NCBI GenBank assembly: GCA_036924085.1
Contig: JAVGWX010000008.1
Location: 50,513,019 to 50,577,018, forward strand
Length of the DNA stretch: 64,000 nucleotides
Direction: 5' to 3'
Origin: Ariolimax columbianus
Lineage: Eukaryota; Mollusca; Gastropoda; Stylommatophora; Arionidae
Part shown: positions 42,449 to 53,060 of the stretch, in pieces
Layout of the letters: every line of letters starts with the position of its first letter
How positions within the stretch are numbered: the first letter of the stretch is position 1
Notes under the pieces: model-generated
Told to the model about the DNA's origin: nothing
Seen by the model: only the letters and a program-made list of their open reading frames with translations
Database searches by the model: none
Position numbers and translations under genes: made by a program

Positions 42449-45400
42449 CTAAAACTGATGCTGCATATAGAAACAATCTTTGAAGAGATGGGAACCCTGC
42501 CTTGAAGATTTTCCAACCTTGCCAAACAAAGTAAAACCCATTTTTTTGAAGAATTTCACAGCTAACTTTGCTCCTTCTAAGTGAATAGGGCGCTGTACCC
42601 CACTTTCTCTGATTGTTTTTATGGCTTTGGTTAGGAGACGTGATCCTACACTTTTCCTTTGAAAGTTAATGTCCACAAACAGAAAGGATATCTGAAATTG
42701 TTTAAAAAGTAGAAATTTAATTAATTTTAGAACACAAATACATTTACACAAAAAAAAGTCAGGACAATTTCATAAACTATACTTCGTCTTTTTCTGCGTT
42801 TATCCTGAAAAGGACGTTTGTGACATAGTTTTAAGGTGAGGTTGCGATATTTACATCTTTGAACCTAACGCATCCGATTTCAGCACAGCATTCTCTTCAA
42901 TCCCTAATCACTTAGCCAGGCTGCATGGTTGCAGTCTGTTTCCAGGACCACAATTTAGAACCAGAATAGAGTCTTGGTCAGTTATGAGTCACTGACCAAG
43001 ATGCAAGCAGTCAGCTATGAGTCACTGGCTGCTTTCAGTGATGCATCTTTGTGTTATATATTTTGTTCGAGTTGTGCTGATCGCCTGGTAGGCTGCTGTT
43101 ACATCTTGCTCTACAAATCAAAGTAAATGGACAGATCTTGAAAGATGTGTTTAAGTTCCTCAGCCTGGGTAGTACACTCATGAAACGTCAATCTGGACGA
43201 TGAGGTGGTAAGTAGAGTAATGAAAGCTAGTGCAGCCTTCGGTAAAATGCGCGCAACAGAATGGGAGCGCCGGGGCATTAGCGCAAAGACAAAGCTCAAG
43301 GTCTACCACATTTGATCGACGCATGACATGGAAAAGTCAGATCGAGAGAAACCGAATGAGAGCCAGAGAAAGAATGGCAATCATGAGGAAACTTGCTGGC
43401 ACAATCTGGGGAGCAGACGAAAGTATACTAAAGAAACTGTACACTGGAAGAGTGAGACCAGTTCTCGAGTATGGCATTGTGGCATGGACAACAGCAGCAA
43501 AGGCGAACTTCGATAAAATTAGCAAACTTCAAAACCAAGCCATGAGAGTTAAAACAGGAGGCATGAAGTCAACGCCAATTGTAGAACTTGAAAAGATTAC
43601 AAAACTGCAATCCATGGCCGACTGCAGAGCCGAGCTGCAATCAGCGAAACTCAGAAGACTGACTGACCATCCAATGCACCAGAGACTAAACAATTTCGGA
43701 AGTGGGAAACTAAAGCGAAGAAACTTTGCAGAAATAGCCAAAGCAAAGATGCACGAAAACCCCATGAACGCACTAACAACACCAAAGCCCATCCCTACTG
43801 TACGAAAACCTACCTGGAGGCAGCATATATTTCCAGAGGTGGTAGAAAATATACCAGGTATTAGAAACAAAAACTGCCAGTCTGAAAAAGAAAGAAGAGA
43901 TACTACCCAAGCATACACCGACGGTTCCGTAACAAATACAACACAGTACGGAGGGGCAGGAGCATTCCTGAGCCTATCAAATGGCAGAAAAATAACACTG
44001 TCATTCGCTACTGGAAAATACACAAGCAATTTCAGAGCGGAGGCAGAGGCACTGAGGGCGGCAGTGGAAGAAATGGTGACAGGTAAAAGGAATGAAAGCC
44101 ACATAGTCCTGCTTACAGATGCACTGGCCGTAGTCACAGCACTGAAAAGCCAGAAAAATACTGAACTTTAATGATTTAAGAGCAGTACTCTGTCAACTAT
44201 GACAGCAGGCTGCACCAAAAAGAGTAGTGGTGCAGTGGGTTCCATCTCACTGCAACATCCAAGGCAACGAGGAGGCAAAAGAAGGTGCAAAACTACTACA
44301 ACCTGATACTAGTATTACATACGAAGAGTCAAAACGGCTTATTAGAGCTAGATACATGACCAAATGGGAAACCGAACATACTGGCTACACCAAAAACGAT
44401 GCCTATTACCAGTTGAACAGAAGAGAGCAGGTCGTTGTCTTCAGACTTCGCACTGGCCACAATAGACTCAAGTACCACCTATTTAACAAATTGAAGATAG
44501 GTGGCACCGACGAATGCCTGTGTGGTACCGGGAAAATGACCGCTGAGCATTTGCTGCAAAACTGCCCGACATACGAGGATCAGAGAGAGAGCAGATGTGG
44601 CCATCACCAGTGGCAACACTAGATAAGCTCTATGGCAGTGTCGACAGCCTCAGGATGGCGGCTGCTTTTTTCGAAAAAATAATGGTTACTGTCTGACTGC
44701 GTACGAAGAAGAAGAAGACCGTCTATGCAAGACAGACAAAAAGATTGAACCACTTTCACACAACCAGCCTGAGACACATACTCTGCATCCGCTGGCAGGA
44801 CCATGTCCCTGACACTGAAGACCTAAAAAGAGCAGACATTCCAAGCATCCATACATTGCTGCTGGCAGCACAGCTGAGATGGGCTGGACACCCTGTGCGC
44901 ATGCCAGACACTCAAAAAGGAGGTCGCCCAAAAAAAGTGATTTAAGGACAGCCTGAAGGAAACTCTGAGATGCTGCCACATAGATGAAGACAACTGGGAG
45001 AGCATTGCGGGAAAACAGATCGGTCTGGCCAAAAGCAGTAAACGTGGGCGTTGCTGAAGGAGAAAGTCACTGTTTGCAGACAGCTCAAACCAAACGCCAG
45101 ATCTGGAAGAAAAGAACATCAAAACTACCCTCACCTACTGCAGAAGATATAGTGTACAAACCATGCAATAGAACATTCTGTGTCTGCATTGGACTGATAA
45201 GCCACATGTCCAACAAACACTACACCAAAACATGTCAGACAGTGCAGAAACAAAACACATAAAACAAGGATGATGTCGGTGTCAACAACAATGGACAGTT
45301 ATCATATGTATGTATGTATGAGGTGTGATTAAAAAGCAAATATCAGATAAGAAAACTAATGACATGGTAACGACTAGCAATACTTTTAAATAGAATATGA

Positions 45401-45883
45401 CAATAATATTGATTGTGTGACATGACATTTCTTCAACTCCCCCTAGAAATGTCATATGTGAGTGATCCCAATGTAATTTTGCTTGAGTAAAAACATTTCC
45501 TGAGAGCAGGCAAAGGTATTCTTGAAAAAAAAAATACATTTCAAAAATTCTACTTCAAGAAATTGTAATGGTGTATCTAATCAATATGTTACCGTATGGA
45601 AATAGCTGCTCATAAATGCTTCTTCTAGACTTAGATTCTTTAGTGTCTCATCAGCAATGCAGAAGGTGATGATACCAACAGCTTGTGGTGGTCCTGCTGA
45701 TTCAGGTGTCTTGCAGTAAGCAACAATGGCTTGATTCCCCCATGGAATGTCATATCGGCAACCTGCAACTTTGTGTGATAGCTGTCTAAATATTTCAAAG
45801 TATGCATCATCTTCATGCTCGTCACTCAAATATATATCAGGCTCAACAACCTGAGATTTCTCCACTTTGAATTTACTCCAATC
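42449..45883 (-). CDS. GNAT-type N-acetyltransferase, last two exons
   Basis: Exons (minus strand) 45883-45593 (97 codons, cag acceptor, ACG|gtaaca donor) and 42691-42449 (80 codons, tttcag acceptor, stop), joined in phase 0. Together they give a 177-residue C-terminal part. It contains AVGIITFCIADE (beta strand before motif A), LFVDINFQRKSVGSRLL (GNAT motif A, the acetyl-CoA pyrophosphate loop, normally R/Q-x-x-G-x-G/A) and HLEGAKLAVKFFKKMGFTLF (motif B, where A..FY...GF is usual). GNAT enzymes move acetyl from acetyl-CoA to amines; the acceptor here cannot be told. A possible first exon at 46015-45952 (MDDSRIDVQEVEEICDHASQ, gtaaat donor) ends in phase 1 and does not join exon 45883, so the 5' end is open. 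The 2.9-kb intron holds a SINE B and two nested LINEs. Confidence 0.72.
42785..43050 (-). repeat. SINE B, copy 8
   Basis: Reverse copy: 'cttcgtctttttctgcgttt' to 'gtgatgcatctttgtg', with the reversed core 'cctaacgcatccgatttcag'. Lies in the GNAT intron. Confidence 0.7.
43140..45290 (+). pseudogene. LINE X (Cys-finger C-terminus), split by an RNase H LINE
   Basis: Left arm 43140-43310: KFLSLGSTL and, in frames of its own, KMRATEWERRGISAKTKLKV. Right arm 44715-45290: TVYARQTKRLNHFHTTSLRH, CIRWQDHVPDTEDLKRADI, LLLAAQLRWAGHPVRM. It ends near a C...C...H..H-like stretch at 45160-45220. The two arms are adjacent in a typical LINE protein; 43311-44714 is the intruder. Confidence 0.7.
43311..44714 (+). 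mobile_element. RNase H LINE, 3' half, nested
   Basis: Open frame to 44171 with FDRRMTWKSQIERNRMRARE, then TIWGADESILKKLYTGRVRP, VLEYGIVAWTTAAKANF, and RNase H motifs YTDGSVTNTTQYGGAGAF (first Asp), RAEAEALRAAVEEM (Glu) and LLTDALAVVTALKS (second Asp). A frameshift at 44170 separates the last part: WVPSHCNIQGNEEAKEGAKL, then RLRTGHNRLKYHLFNKLKIG and CLCGTGKMTAEHLLQNCP. Compared with 38748-39389 (NEEADILAKEGARL), 12 bp are deleted, removing D-I-L-A with the fourth RNase H acidic residue. Tail 'gcgtacgaagaagaagaag'. Confidence 0.88.
45291..45580 (+). other. gap in GNAT intron, possible mariner end
   Basis: Only 'tatgaggtgtgattaaaaag' at about 45317 stands out: it resembles the outer end of mariner TIRs. 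No partner or transposase nearby. Confidence 0.25.
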
Positions 45884-45904
45884 CTGTGGATCAGTACAGA
45901 GCAA

Positions 45905-46745
45905 GTTACAGTTTCAACTTACTAACCCTGTGACACATCATCATAATTTACCATGCTGACTGGCATGATCACAGATTTCCTCAACTTCCTGTACATCGAT
46001 TCTACTATCATCCATCTTTCATGTCATTATTCATGTCTATTAGTTGATAAAGCTGATACTATAAAATGAAAATTCTATAGCCATTTAAAATAACCAGAAT
46101 TCAAGCCGTAAATAGATAAGGGGTTTAGCAACAATTTCCTTTTTCTGGGACCAGTAGGAAATTCTGCGGTCCAAGGACCAGCAGTTGGGAATCAATGAAC
46201 TAAGCTATTATGTGTAACACAAATAGACTATGCATTATTGTGTGCTTATAAATAAGGCACTTTAAGGTGTATTGTGGATTTTGGTTCATCTCTTCTGTGA
46301 TATCAATAAACAGGTTTAAAGCCTTAAAGGTCACACGCTTGGTTTCTGTTTTGGCAAACTGACTGACAATGTATTTGGTTTCTGTCTTATTACTAAGAAC
46401 GATATTTGGTTTCTGTTTTGGTACATTGACTGACAAATATACTAAATGACTGTACTAATGCCAATGTTTGGTTTCTGATGTGGCCCACTGACTGATAAAC
46501 AGCGAGAATTATGAGTAATAAAATTAAATGATTGTAGATTATAACAATAATACTAAGTACCGTAATACAATAAATTAATTAGACTATATTAGAATTACAC
46601 AATAATGTGACAATTTAATAATAGTATGAGTATGATACTATCAATTACAATTATTAATATTTTAATAGTTTATAATATCAATAATTTAATAAATAGTCTA
46701 AGTTATTATTATACTTCTTTTGGAACTTCAGAAATACAAATTATT
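45905..46745 (+). other. AT-rich region with diverged 'ttggtttctgttttgg' repeats
   Basis: Three to four loose copies of 'tttggtttctgttttggcac' + 'tgactgacaa' between 46335 and 46500. A candidate minus-strand exon (45952-46015) is discussed under the GNAT gene. No other gene seen. Confidence 0.35.
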
Positions 46746-46749
46746 CTGA

Positions 46750-47170
46750 TTCAGTCTTTTTCTTCTTCGTACGCTGTCAGACGTCAACCTGTATTTTTTA
46801 GTAGAAAGCTGTGGTCATCCTGAGGCTGTCGACACTGCCATAGAGCTTGTCTAGTGTTGCCACTGGTGATGGCCACATGTGCTTTCTCTGGTCCTCGTAT
46901 ATCGGGTAGTTTTGCAGCAGATGTTCAGCTGTCATTTTCCCTGTACCACAAGTGCATTCGTCAGTGCCACCTAATTTCAGTTTATTGAATAGGTGGTACC
47001 TCAGTCTGTTGTGGCCTGTGCGGAGTCTGAAGACCACAACCTGCTCTCTTCTGTTCAACTGGTAATAGGCATCATTTTTTGTGTAGCCAGTATGTTCTGT
47101 TTCCCATTTGGCCATGTATCTGGCCCTAATAAGCCTTTTGGACTCTTTGTAGGTAACACTATTCTGATTC
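46750..47170 (-). mobile_element. RNase H LINE, C-terminal 3' end
   Basis: Minus strand: VTYKESKRLIRARYMAKWET, RLRTGHNRLRYHLFNKLKLG, ECTCGTGKMTAEHLLQNYP, KLYGSVDSLRMTTAF. Then 'acgtctgacagcgtacgaag' and a GAA tail at 46750. Third copy of the family of 38748-39389 and 43311-44714. 5'-truncated about 190 bp after the RNase H end. Confidence 0.85.
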
Positions 47171-47214
47171 AGTCTAATAATTATTTCTGTATCATAGAAC
47201 TCTCTTTTCAAACT

Positions 47215-47680
47215 TCGACACTGACGTAAACGACAAACACTGAAGACTGGCTGAGGGTGGGACAGTGAGACAACACTGAAGACTGACTGAGGGACAGTGA
47301 CAGACAACAGTGAAAACTGACTGAGGGACAGACAACAGTGAAGACTGACTGAGGGACAGTGACAGACAACAGTGAAGACTGACTGAGGGACAGTGACAGA
47401 CAACACTGAAGACTGACTGAGGGACAGTGACAGACAACACTGAAGACTGACTGAGGGACAGTGACAGACAACACTGAAGACTGACTGAGGGACAGTGACA
47501 GACAGCACTGAAGACTGACTGAGGCGTGAGGGACAGTGACAGACAGCACTGAAGACTGACTGAGGGACAGTGACAGACAACAGTGAAGACTGACTGAGGG
47601 ACAGTGACAGACAACACTGAAGATTGACAGTGACACAGAAAACAGTGAAGACTGACTGAGGGGACAGTGTGAGTGACAGA
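47215..47680 (-). repeat. 34-bp tandem array, about 12 copies
   Basis: Unit 'cagacaacactgaagactga' + 'ctgagggacagtga' (plus-strand sense), with variants (actg/agtg) and partial copies. On the minus strand all three frames are open (periodic peptide VTVPQSVFSVVCHCPS...), which makes ORFs of 141, 142 and 260 codons. These are artefacts of a 34-bp unit that lacks minus-strand stops. Confidence 0.9.
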
Positions 47681-47689
47681 CAGCTAGAC

Positions 47690-48600
47690 CTAGGCTATGT
47701 TAAGTTGTTAACTGTTAACAAATAACATTTTTAGATTTTAACAATAAAATAATTAATTAATACTATATAAACTATAGATCTAAGTAGATCTATAACTTAA
47801 GTTACTTACAACATGAGGACGAGCCATCAAACTTTGCGTTTTATCATTATATAAACTCTTAACTAGTCAATGACAATAATAATAATATTAATAGTAACTA
47901 AAAGTATTATTAATATCTCAAATATCTGCGTTCTGGTGTGAGGTGTCAACACTCGACAAACAAATGCCAATGAGGCCAAATGAATATACACTCTGGCAAA
48001 AACTCGGTTTACTCAGGTTGAAGTTCAAGTTGTGACTGTTTCATAGACTTTTCAGTAAAATAAATATGTGTTTATCAATATCGCTTATTGCTGCATATGT
48101 TGCATACACAAAAACGACTGCAGCTTCATCAACTACACTTCCACAGACATGTCTTCTCGGCAGAAGATCCGTCCAAAATAGTAAGCACCCCAGCCTGAAC
48201 TGCATCCGGAATGACTCCATTGGGCTTGCAGCAAAACATGTCCTAATTTTGATAGAATAAAAGGCATGTATTCAAAGAAGATTGATGATAAAGAAAAACA
48301 ATATGGGATGTATTTTCACACACTTCTCTCTCAAATCTGAAAGTGGACATTTTTTGGACGGTTGCGAATTATAATACTCATTGAATCTGATTAACAACAC
48401 AAATGAAAAAACTGCTTCAGTTTCGCACGTCTATCACTATCGCAGAACAAAATTATTATTTTTACTTTTGAAGCATTATAGGTATTACAATATTTATGAT
48501 TTTTAAAACAATTACCAGCTCTGTGAACTCCTGAGAATATTATTTGCGTCAAATATAGTCATAAACAGTAGTCTCTTCTTTTTTTTCTCTTTATTGCTCT
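47690..48600 (+). other. AT-rich intergenic region
   Basis: No recognised gene. 48140-48181 has an acceptor-like 'cttccacag', an ATG opening MSSRQKIRPK and a 'gtaagc' donor, but no partner exon. The opposite strand is open over the same stretch. Evidence too thin for a gene. Confidence 0.3.
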
Positions 48601-49780
48601 AGCCACGAGGCGTCGCAGAGATACTGGATGTGTAGATTTGTTGTTATCGCCAAGGGGGAGGAGGCTTGTCACTTTGTGCTGCCGTTAGGTGTAACTTCCC
48701 GAGAGTGTCAGAGGCACAATTGATCCACCAACGTCGAGGATGGTCCTCTACCTTGTGGACTGGGTATCTGCATAATATATTCTCTCGCTGCAAGCTGCTC
48801 ATAACGAATTCTGACTAAATTACCAAACCCCTTGATTTTTTGGGGGCGTCAATGTAAGTACTAACTGGGTTTGACCACTGACATCTTTAGCTGGCTTTGG
48901 TTTGTACCCACTATCTGTCTCAGATAGTTCCTGATGCCATTCTTACACGGTGCATCTCATAGCTCTGAATTTTGCTCTTATGTGTTTTTAAGAAGGATCA
49001 AGATTGACATCGGTAACACAATGTCGGAACAAATAGTGTATTTATCAGCCTCCTCTTAGTTTAAAGAAGCGTCCTATGGTGTTTAAAAAGCGGTACAATG
49101 TGATAGTGGACACTGTTCGCTGCTCAAGGACTCGCGCGATTTTTTTTCCGGCGTAGCTAAGGAGGGATATGTCCCATATAAGAGCTGCAATCCTTTCGGC
49201 TGCCCTTTTTTTCCAAATAGGTATCACCACGACTCTTTGCCAATTACCAGGTAACTTTACCGTCAATCCACGCCTGATTAAAGATTTTAAAAAAATTCAT
49301 CTTACCCCTAAATCGTGACACGCTTTTAAGGCATCTGCTAATATGTTGTCTACACCTAGGGCCTGGTGTTCTAATTGCCTCTCTGGCTTCTTGCTGGGGT
49401 ATCAATCTGTCACCATGCGCAATACATTTCGGGATCTGTACCAAAGAATGATGTTTCACATATTCTATACCGCCATCTGCTTGTGCACCTGGGACAAGTA
49501 AGTCTGTGAAATACTCCTCCCATCGGTCTCTTATCCTTTCAGGCTCAGAGAGTGGTTGCTCTTCTCAGTCATTGACCACAGTGTAAGAACTACATTGTTC
49601 ATTTCTCAACCGCAAAGAACGATTGTTATTCTGTAAAAATCTATTGGATATGTTGAGCATAGCATACTCAGAACATCCCAATACTTTTCCTGAATACCTT
49701 TTCTCTCCTGGCGTACTGGTTTTACGTCTAGCCTGCTGGTATAGTCTTCAATAGTGATAGAGATTATTTTTGAATCGCAT
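48600..49780 (-). pseudogene. LINE RT N-terminal region, decayed
   Basis: Minus strand: KHHSLVQIPKCIAHGDRLIP and QEAREAIRTPGP (the 'E...AI..L...K.PG.D' region before the RT), then LPGNWQRVVVIPIWKKRA, SLLSYAGKKIARVLEQRTVS (RT block 'P..W....I..I.K', 'ISLLS..GK..A.VL..R'). No motif C seen. Confidence 0.6.
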
Positions 49781-49986
49781 CATTCCTTAACTATCAGTTT
49801 GAGAAGCTGTTTTCGCCTTTGGTTACTAGATACAAATATTTAAAAAGAAGAACATTCTATTGTGAAACAAAATTGAAAATGAGGTCAATTCAAAATAAAA
49901 CAAAATAAAAACTTCTGTTACGAAAGAAAACATTAACGTCAGCAGTAAAATAATCTTACATCATAGTGCTGATACACTTGGCAATA

Positions 49987-50015
49987 CACACACACACACA
50001 CACACAAAAACACAC

Positions 50016-50074
<59 letters not shown>
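49987..50074 (+). repeat. (CA)n then (TA)n microsatellite
   Basis: (CA) run at 49987-50008, a short break, then an uninterrupted TA run to 50074. Confidence 0.95.
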
Positions 50075-50077
<3 letters not shown>

Positions 50078-50139
50078 ATTCTTTGTCTGGTACTCTCTGC
50101 AGGATCAAGGCATCGATCCCGGCTTTGTCAGAATAGAAT

Positions 50140-50870
50140 TCTTGCTAATTGCTACACAAACTGTACGACAATCATTCAGCCATTCCAAAGACCAGTAATA
50201 GTATCCTGTCAGAAAGTGTGTGTGTGGGGGTGGGGGGGGGGGGGGAAATCCCATTTCACCAAGTCTCTTTACCTCATGCCTGGAGTCAATCATCAGTCAA
50301 TGCGATTGGGCCCACTTTGGCATCAACACCAATGGCAAGTGACTTAACCACATGTGCTTTGCAGATGACATAATGCTCATCACAGAAACAGCCAAAGATG
50401 CCAACCAGATGGTAGCTATGCTTCACAAAGTAGGGAGAAAAGTGGGTCTCGAGATGAACACCTCCGAGACAAAAGTCATGCGTAACCGTTTCGCTACAAA
50501 TGACCCAATCATCCTCGATGGCAAGCATCTGGAAGACGTAGAGGAGTATATCTAACTGGAACGCTTATTGAACATACAGAACGACCTTAACTCAAAACTA
50601 ACAAGACGATATCGCCCGGGCTGGTCGGCTTTCTCGTCCATAAAGACGGCACTAGACCATACCCATAACCAGAGTTTGCGCGCCTCTCTATTCAACTCCA
50701 CAGTTATACCTGCAATGTGTTATGCGGCAGAAACATGGGCATTTACAAAAGAAATGGAGTTCAAACTCAGACTGACCCAAGCCGTCCTCGACAGACGTCT
50801 GATCGGACTCGCGCTCCACAACCAACGTTTGAAAGGTCTTCACAACACTGACAGTCAGCGACTCATAGTT
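50140..50870 (+). pseudogene. RTE-type LINE reverse transcriptase, partial
   Basis: RT motif B region is frameshifted around a G-run of 14 (50229-50246): the upstream frame carries VIVSCQK and the downstream frame GEIPFHQVSLPHAWS, matching GVRQGD.ISPKLFT...LE. Then FADDIMLITETAKDANQMVA (motif C intact), VGLEMNTSETKVM, NDLNSKLTRRYRPGWSAFSS and NSTVIPAMCYAAETW. One stop at 50553. Confidence 0.82.
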
Positions 50871-51085
50871 GGCTGTTTCCGTTAGGGTCAGCGAACCAGA
50901 ACTGACCAAGACTTTATTCTGCCTCCAAGTGGAAATATGCTCTCGTGCAGTCGGACTAAGAGAATAATGATAGAAGAGAGAAAGAGAGAAGACAAACTGG
51001 TTTTTGAAATGCCGTGCTGAAACCGGACGTGTCAGGCCAAAAGGCGCAACTATCTGTAAATTACGACACGCCAGAAAGAAAGATT
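50845..51085 (+). repeat. SINE B, copy 9
   Basis: 'cagcgactcatagttggctg', 'gccgtgctgaaaccggacgt' and 'gccaaaaggcgcaactat' in order; replaces the 3' end of the RTE LINE. 5' boundary not sharp. Confidence 0.7.
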
Positions 51086-51475
51086 CTCAAGATGCACACA
51101 CACACACGCACACCCACAAACACGCACTCACACACAACCACACACTCTCGATTTATATTCGCACACCTATGCATACATAATCACCCAAACAAATACAGGA
51201 AATGGTTCCAGGTGTAATGATTATGCCAGGGCTCGTTTAATTTTCACTACATGCCGGACACAAACTGAGAAGTCTCTGTTTTCCATGGATCTGTAAAGTG
51301 AAATGACTCTATTCGCCAATTATTTAAATGAGGATTCTGTCCAAGGTTCAGAGCTCGGATGAAAAAGTAAGGCAGGGTATCTGCTCTTAATGTCTGTTGT
51401 TTTAGTTCCTGACGTAGGCATCTGTGAACGATAGGCAGACATAAAAAAAATCACTATCAAAATGGTGAAGACCAC
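51086..51475 (+). other. (CA)-rich run and unassigned sequence
   Basis: Imperfect (CA)n at 51096-51150; nothing else recognised. Confidence 0.35.
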
Positions 51476-51479
51476 AGCA

Positions 51480-52400
51480 CCGCCTAACTTTTCTTAATTT
51501 CGCTTGTAACGAATATGACACGAAGATCAACACAGGCATGACTGAGACTATGTTGATTTCGCGTGAGCACGTGCAGAGTAGCTTTCACAGCAGTGACAAA
51601 AGTATCAAGCAAGTAAGGGAGTTCAAATACCTAGGTAGTATGTTCACTATTGAGGGCAGAGTGGACATATAGATCGCACATAGAATGCAGAAGGCGAACA
51701 GTGTCCACTATAAAATTACATCGATTTTGAAACATTATAGAGTGCTTCTTTTTTCTTCTTCTTCGTTCATTCTCAATATCTCACTACCAAACCCTGAAAG
51801 GGCTTAAGTAGCAGAATGTAGTCCAGAGAACGGAATGCGTTGTGTCGTAGTTTACAGCTTGGCTGCGATATTTGCACCTTTCGGTACAACACATCCGACT
51901 TCAGCAAGCATTTTTTGAGTACCGGATTAGCATTCCCTCTTCGATCCCTTCTCCTTAGCCAGTCTGCCCTGCTGCAGCCTGTTATCCAGGATCACCGCGT
52001 GGAGGTGTAGAAGGGTCTTGGCAGCTATGGTTCGCTGGCCCTGACGCTAGCAGTCAGCTATGGGTCGCTGTCCACTGCAGCTCATGCGCTGCCCAGCATG
52101 TTGATCCCAGTGCTTCTTTCAACTAAGAGAAGACTGTTAAATACACTTTCCTACATTGTGTAACCAAGAGTAAGATCCAGAACTCTGAGATACGCTGTGT
52201 GAAAAGTGCAGCCGGAAAGACAATCCGTGATCGAATCCGCAATACCACGCTAAATCAGACAGTGGGGACAAACCCAGTTAGTGCGTACAACGAAGCCCAA
52301 AAAATCAAGTGGTTTGTTAATTTAGGTAGAATGCATTATGACCAGACTGCAGCGAGAGCATATCATATGCAGGGCTCTCTAGAAATTCTAGACAGCGAAA
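51480..52400 (+). pseudogene. LINE fragment split by SINE A
   Basis: Left of the SINE: VREFKYLGSMFTIEGRVDI, then RMQKANSVHYKITSILK. Right: LSTKRRLLNTLSY, and after frame shifts EAQKIKWFVNLGRMHYDQTA (compare IKWFGHLMRM at 37620). Same lineage as 37195-37860. Confidence 0.65.
51752..52108 (-). repeat. SINE A, copy 10, nested in LINE
   Basis: Reversed tail 'cttcttcttcgttcattctc' to 'atgttgatccc'. 11-bp TSD agtgcttcttt at 51741-51751 and 52109-52119, in the LINE frame between YRV and LLSTKR. Confidence 0.9.
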
Positions 52401-53060
52401 CGTTATTTCTATGCCTGTCTTGTATCCTGGACCAAAACCAAAGCTCAGAATCTTATTTTCGATACAGCACCCTCGGGTATTGAAACGAAATGACACACTG
52501 TGGATGGCACAAAAGAATGCATCTATTTCGGCAACATAATATCGTGTTGGCGCAGCGGTCCAAATATATCAAGGCGGAACCGACTAGTTGCATATGTTAT
52601 GCACGATCTCCGACGTGTGTGGCGTAACGGTAAGATTTCACTTAAAACAGAAATCCACATCCACCAGTCGTGCGGCCCCGAACCCTGGACATTACTCAAA
52701 CATGACATATCGAGACTAGAAGTCTTCCACATGCGCAACCAGCGGCTTATCCTGGGCATCCGATGGCAAGACTTCGATGGGTAACGTGCAGGTATATGCT
52801 AAAACAGGCCTCCGCCCAATCAAGGAAACACTGGACGGCAGCCGAGTTTCTTTGCTCGGTCATGTCACACGGCTGGACCAGAAAACACTTGAACTCCGAG
52901 TTTCTTTGCTCGGTCATGTCGTACGGCTGGACCAGAAAATTGAACTCCGAGTTTCTTTGCTCGGTCATGTCGCACGGCTGGACCAGGAAACACTTGAACT
53001 CCGAGTTTCTTTGCTGGGTCATGTCGCACGGCTGTACAAGAGACGCTGGCCTACATGACT
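52380..53060 (+). pseudogene. LINE C-terminal region with expanded 18-codon repeats
   Basis: KECIYFGNIISCWRSGPNIS, WRNGKISLKTEIHIHQSC, then HMRNQRLILGIRWQDF and KTGLRPIKETLDGSRVSLLG (the 'I...TG..PI...L..RRLRWLGH' block). The RVSLLGHVARLDQ unit is repeated four times in frame. Relative of the 9480-10665 lineage. Confidence 0.7.
52845..53040 (+). repeat. 54-bp in-frame tandem repeats, 4 copies
   Basis: Unit 'gagtttctttgctcggtcat' + 'gtcgcacggctggaccagga' + 'aacacttgaactcc'; the second copy is shorter by 6 bp and still in frame. Encodes RVSLLGHVARLDQETLEL. Confidence 0.9.

Noticed and set aside
43529..44137. 202-codon minus-strand ORF
   Set aside because: Shadow of the plus-strand LINE ORF (43311-44171).
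45317..45340. Mariner terminal repeat at 45317 and another at about 17010
   Set aside because: Single, unpaired short matches; the only mariner coding remnant is at 55030, not linked to them.
46798..47636. Overlapping ORFs of 141-260 codons as a Cys/Ser-rich secreted protein gene
   Set aside because: Produced by a 34-bp tandem repeat lacking stops in any minus-strand frame, plus a LINE tail; no splice or start signals.
48066..48260. Small gene or first exon (MSSRQKIRPK with gtaagc donor) or an opposite-strand ORF
   Set aside because: Both strands are open by chance, there is no similarity, and no continuation was found.
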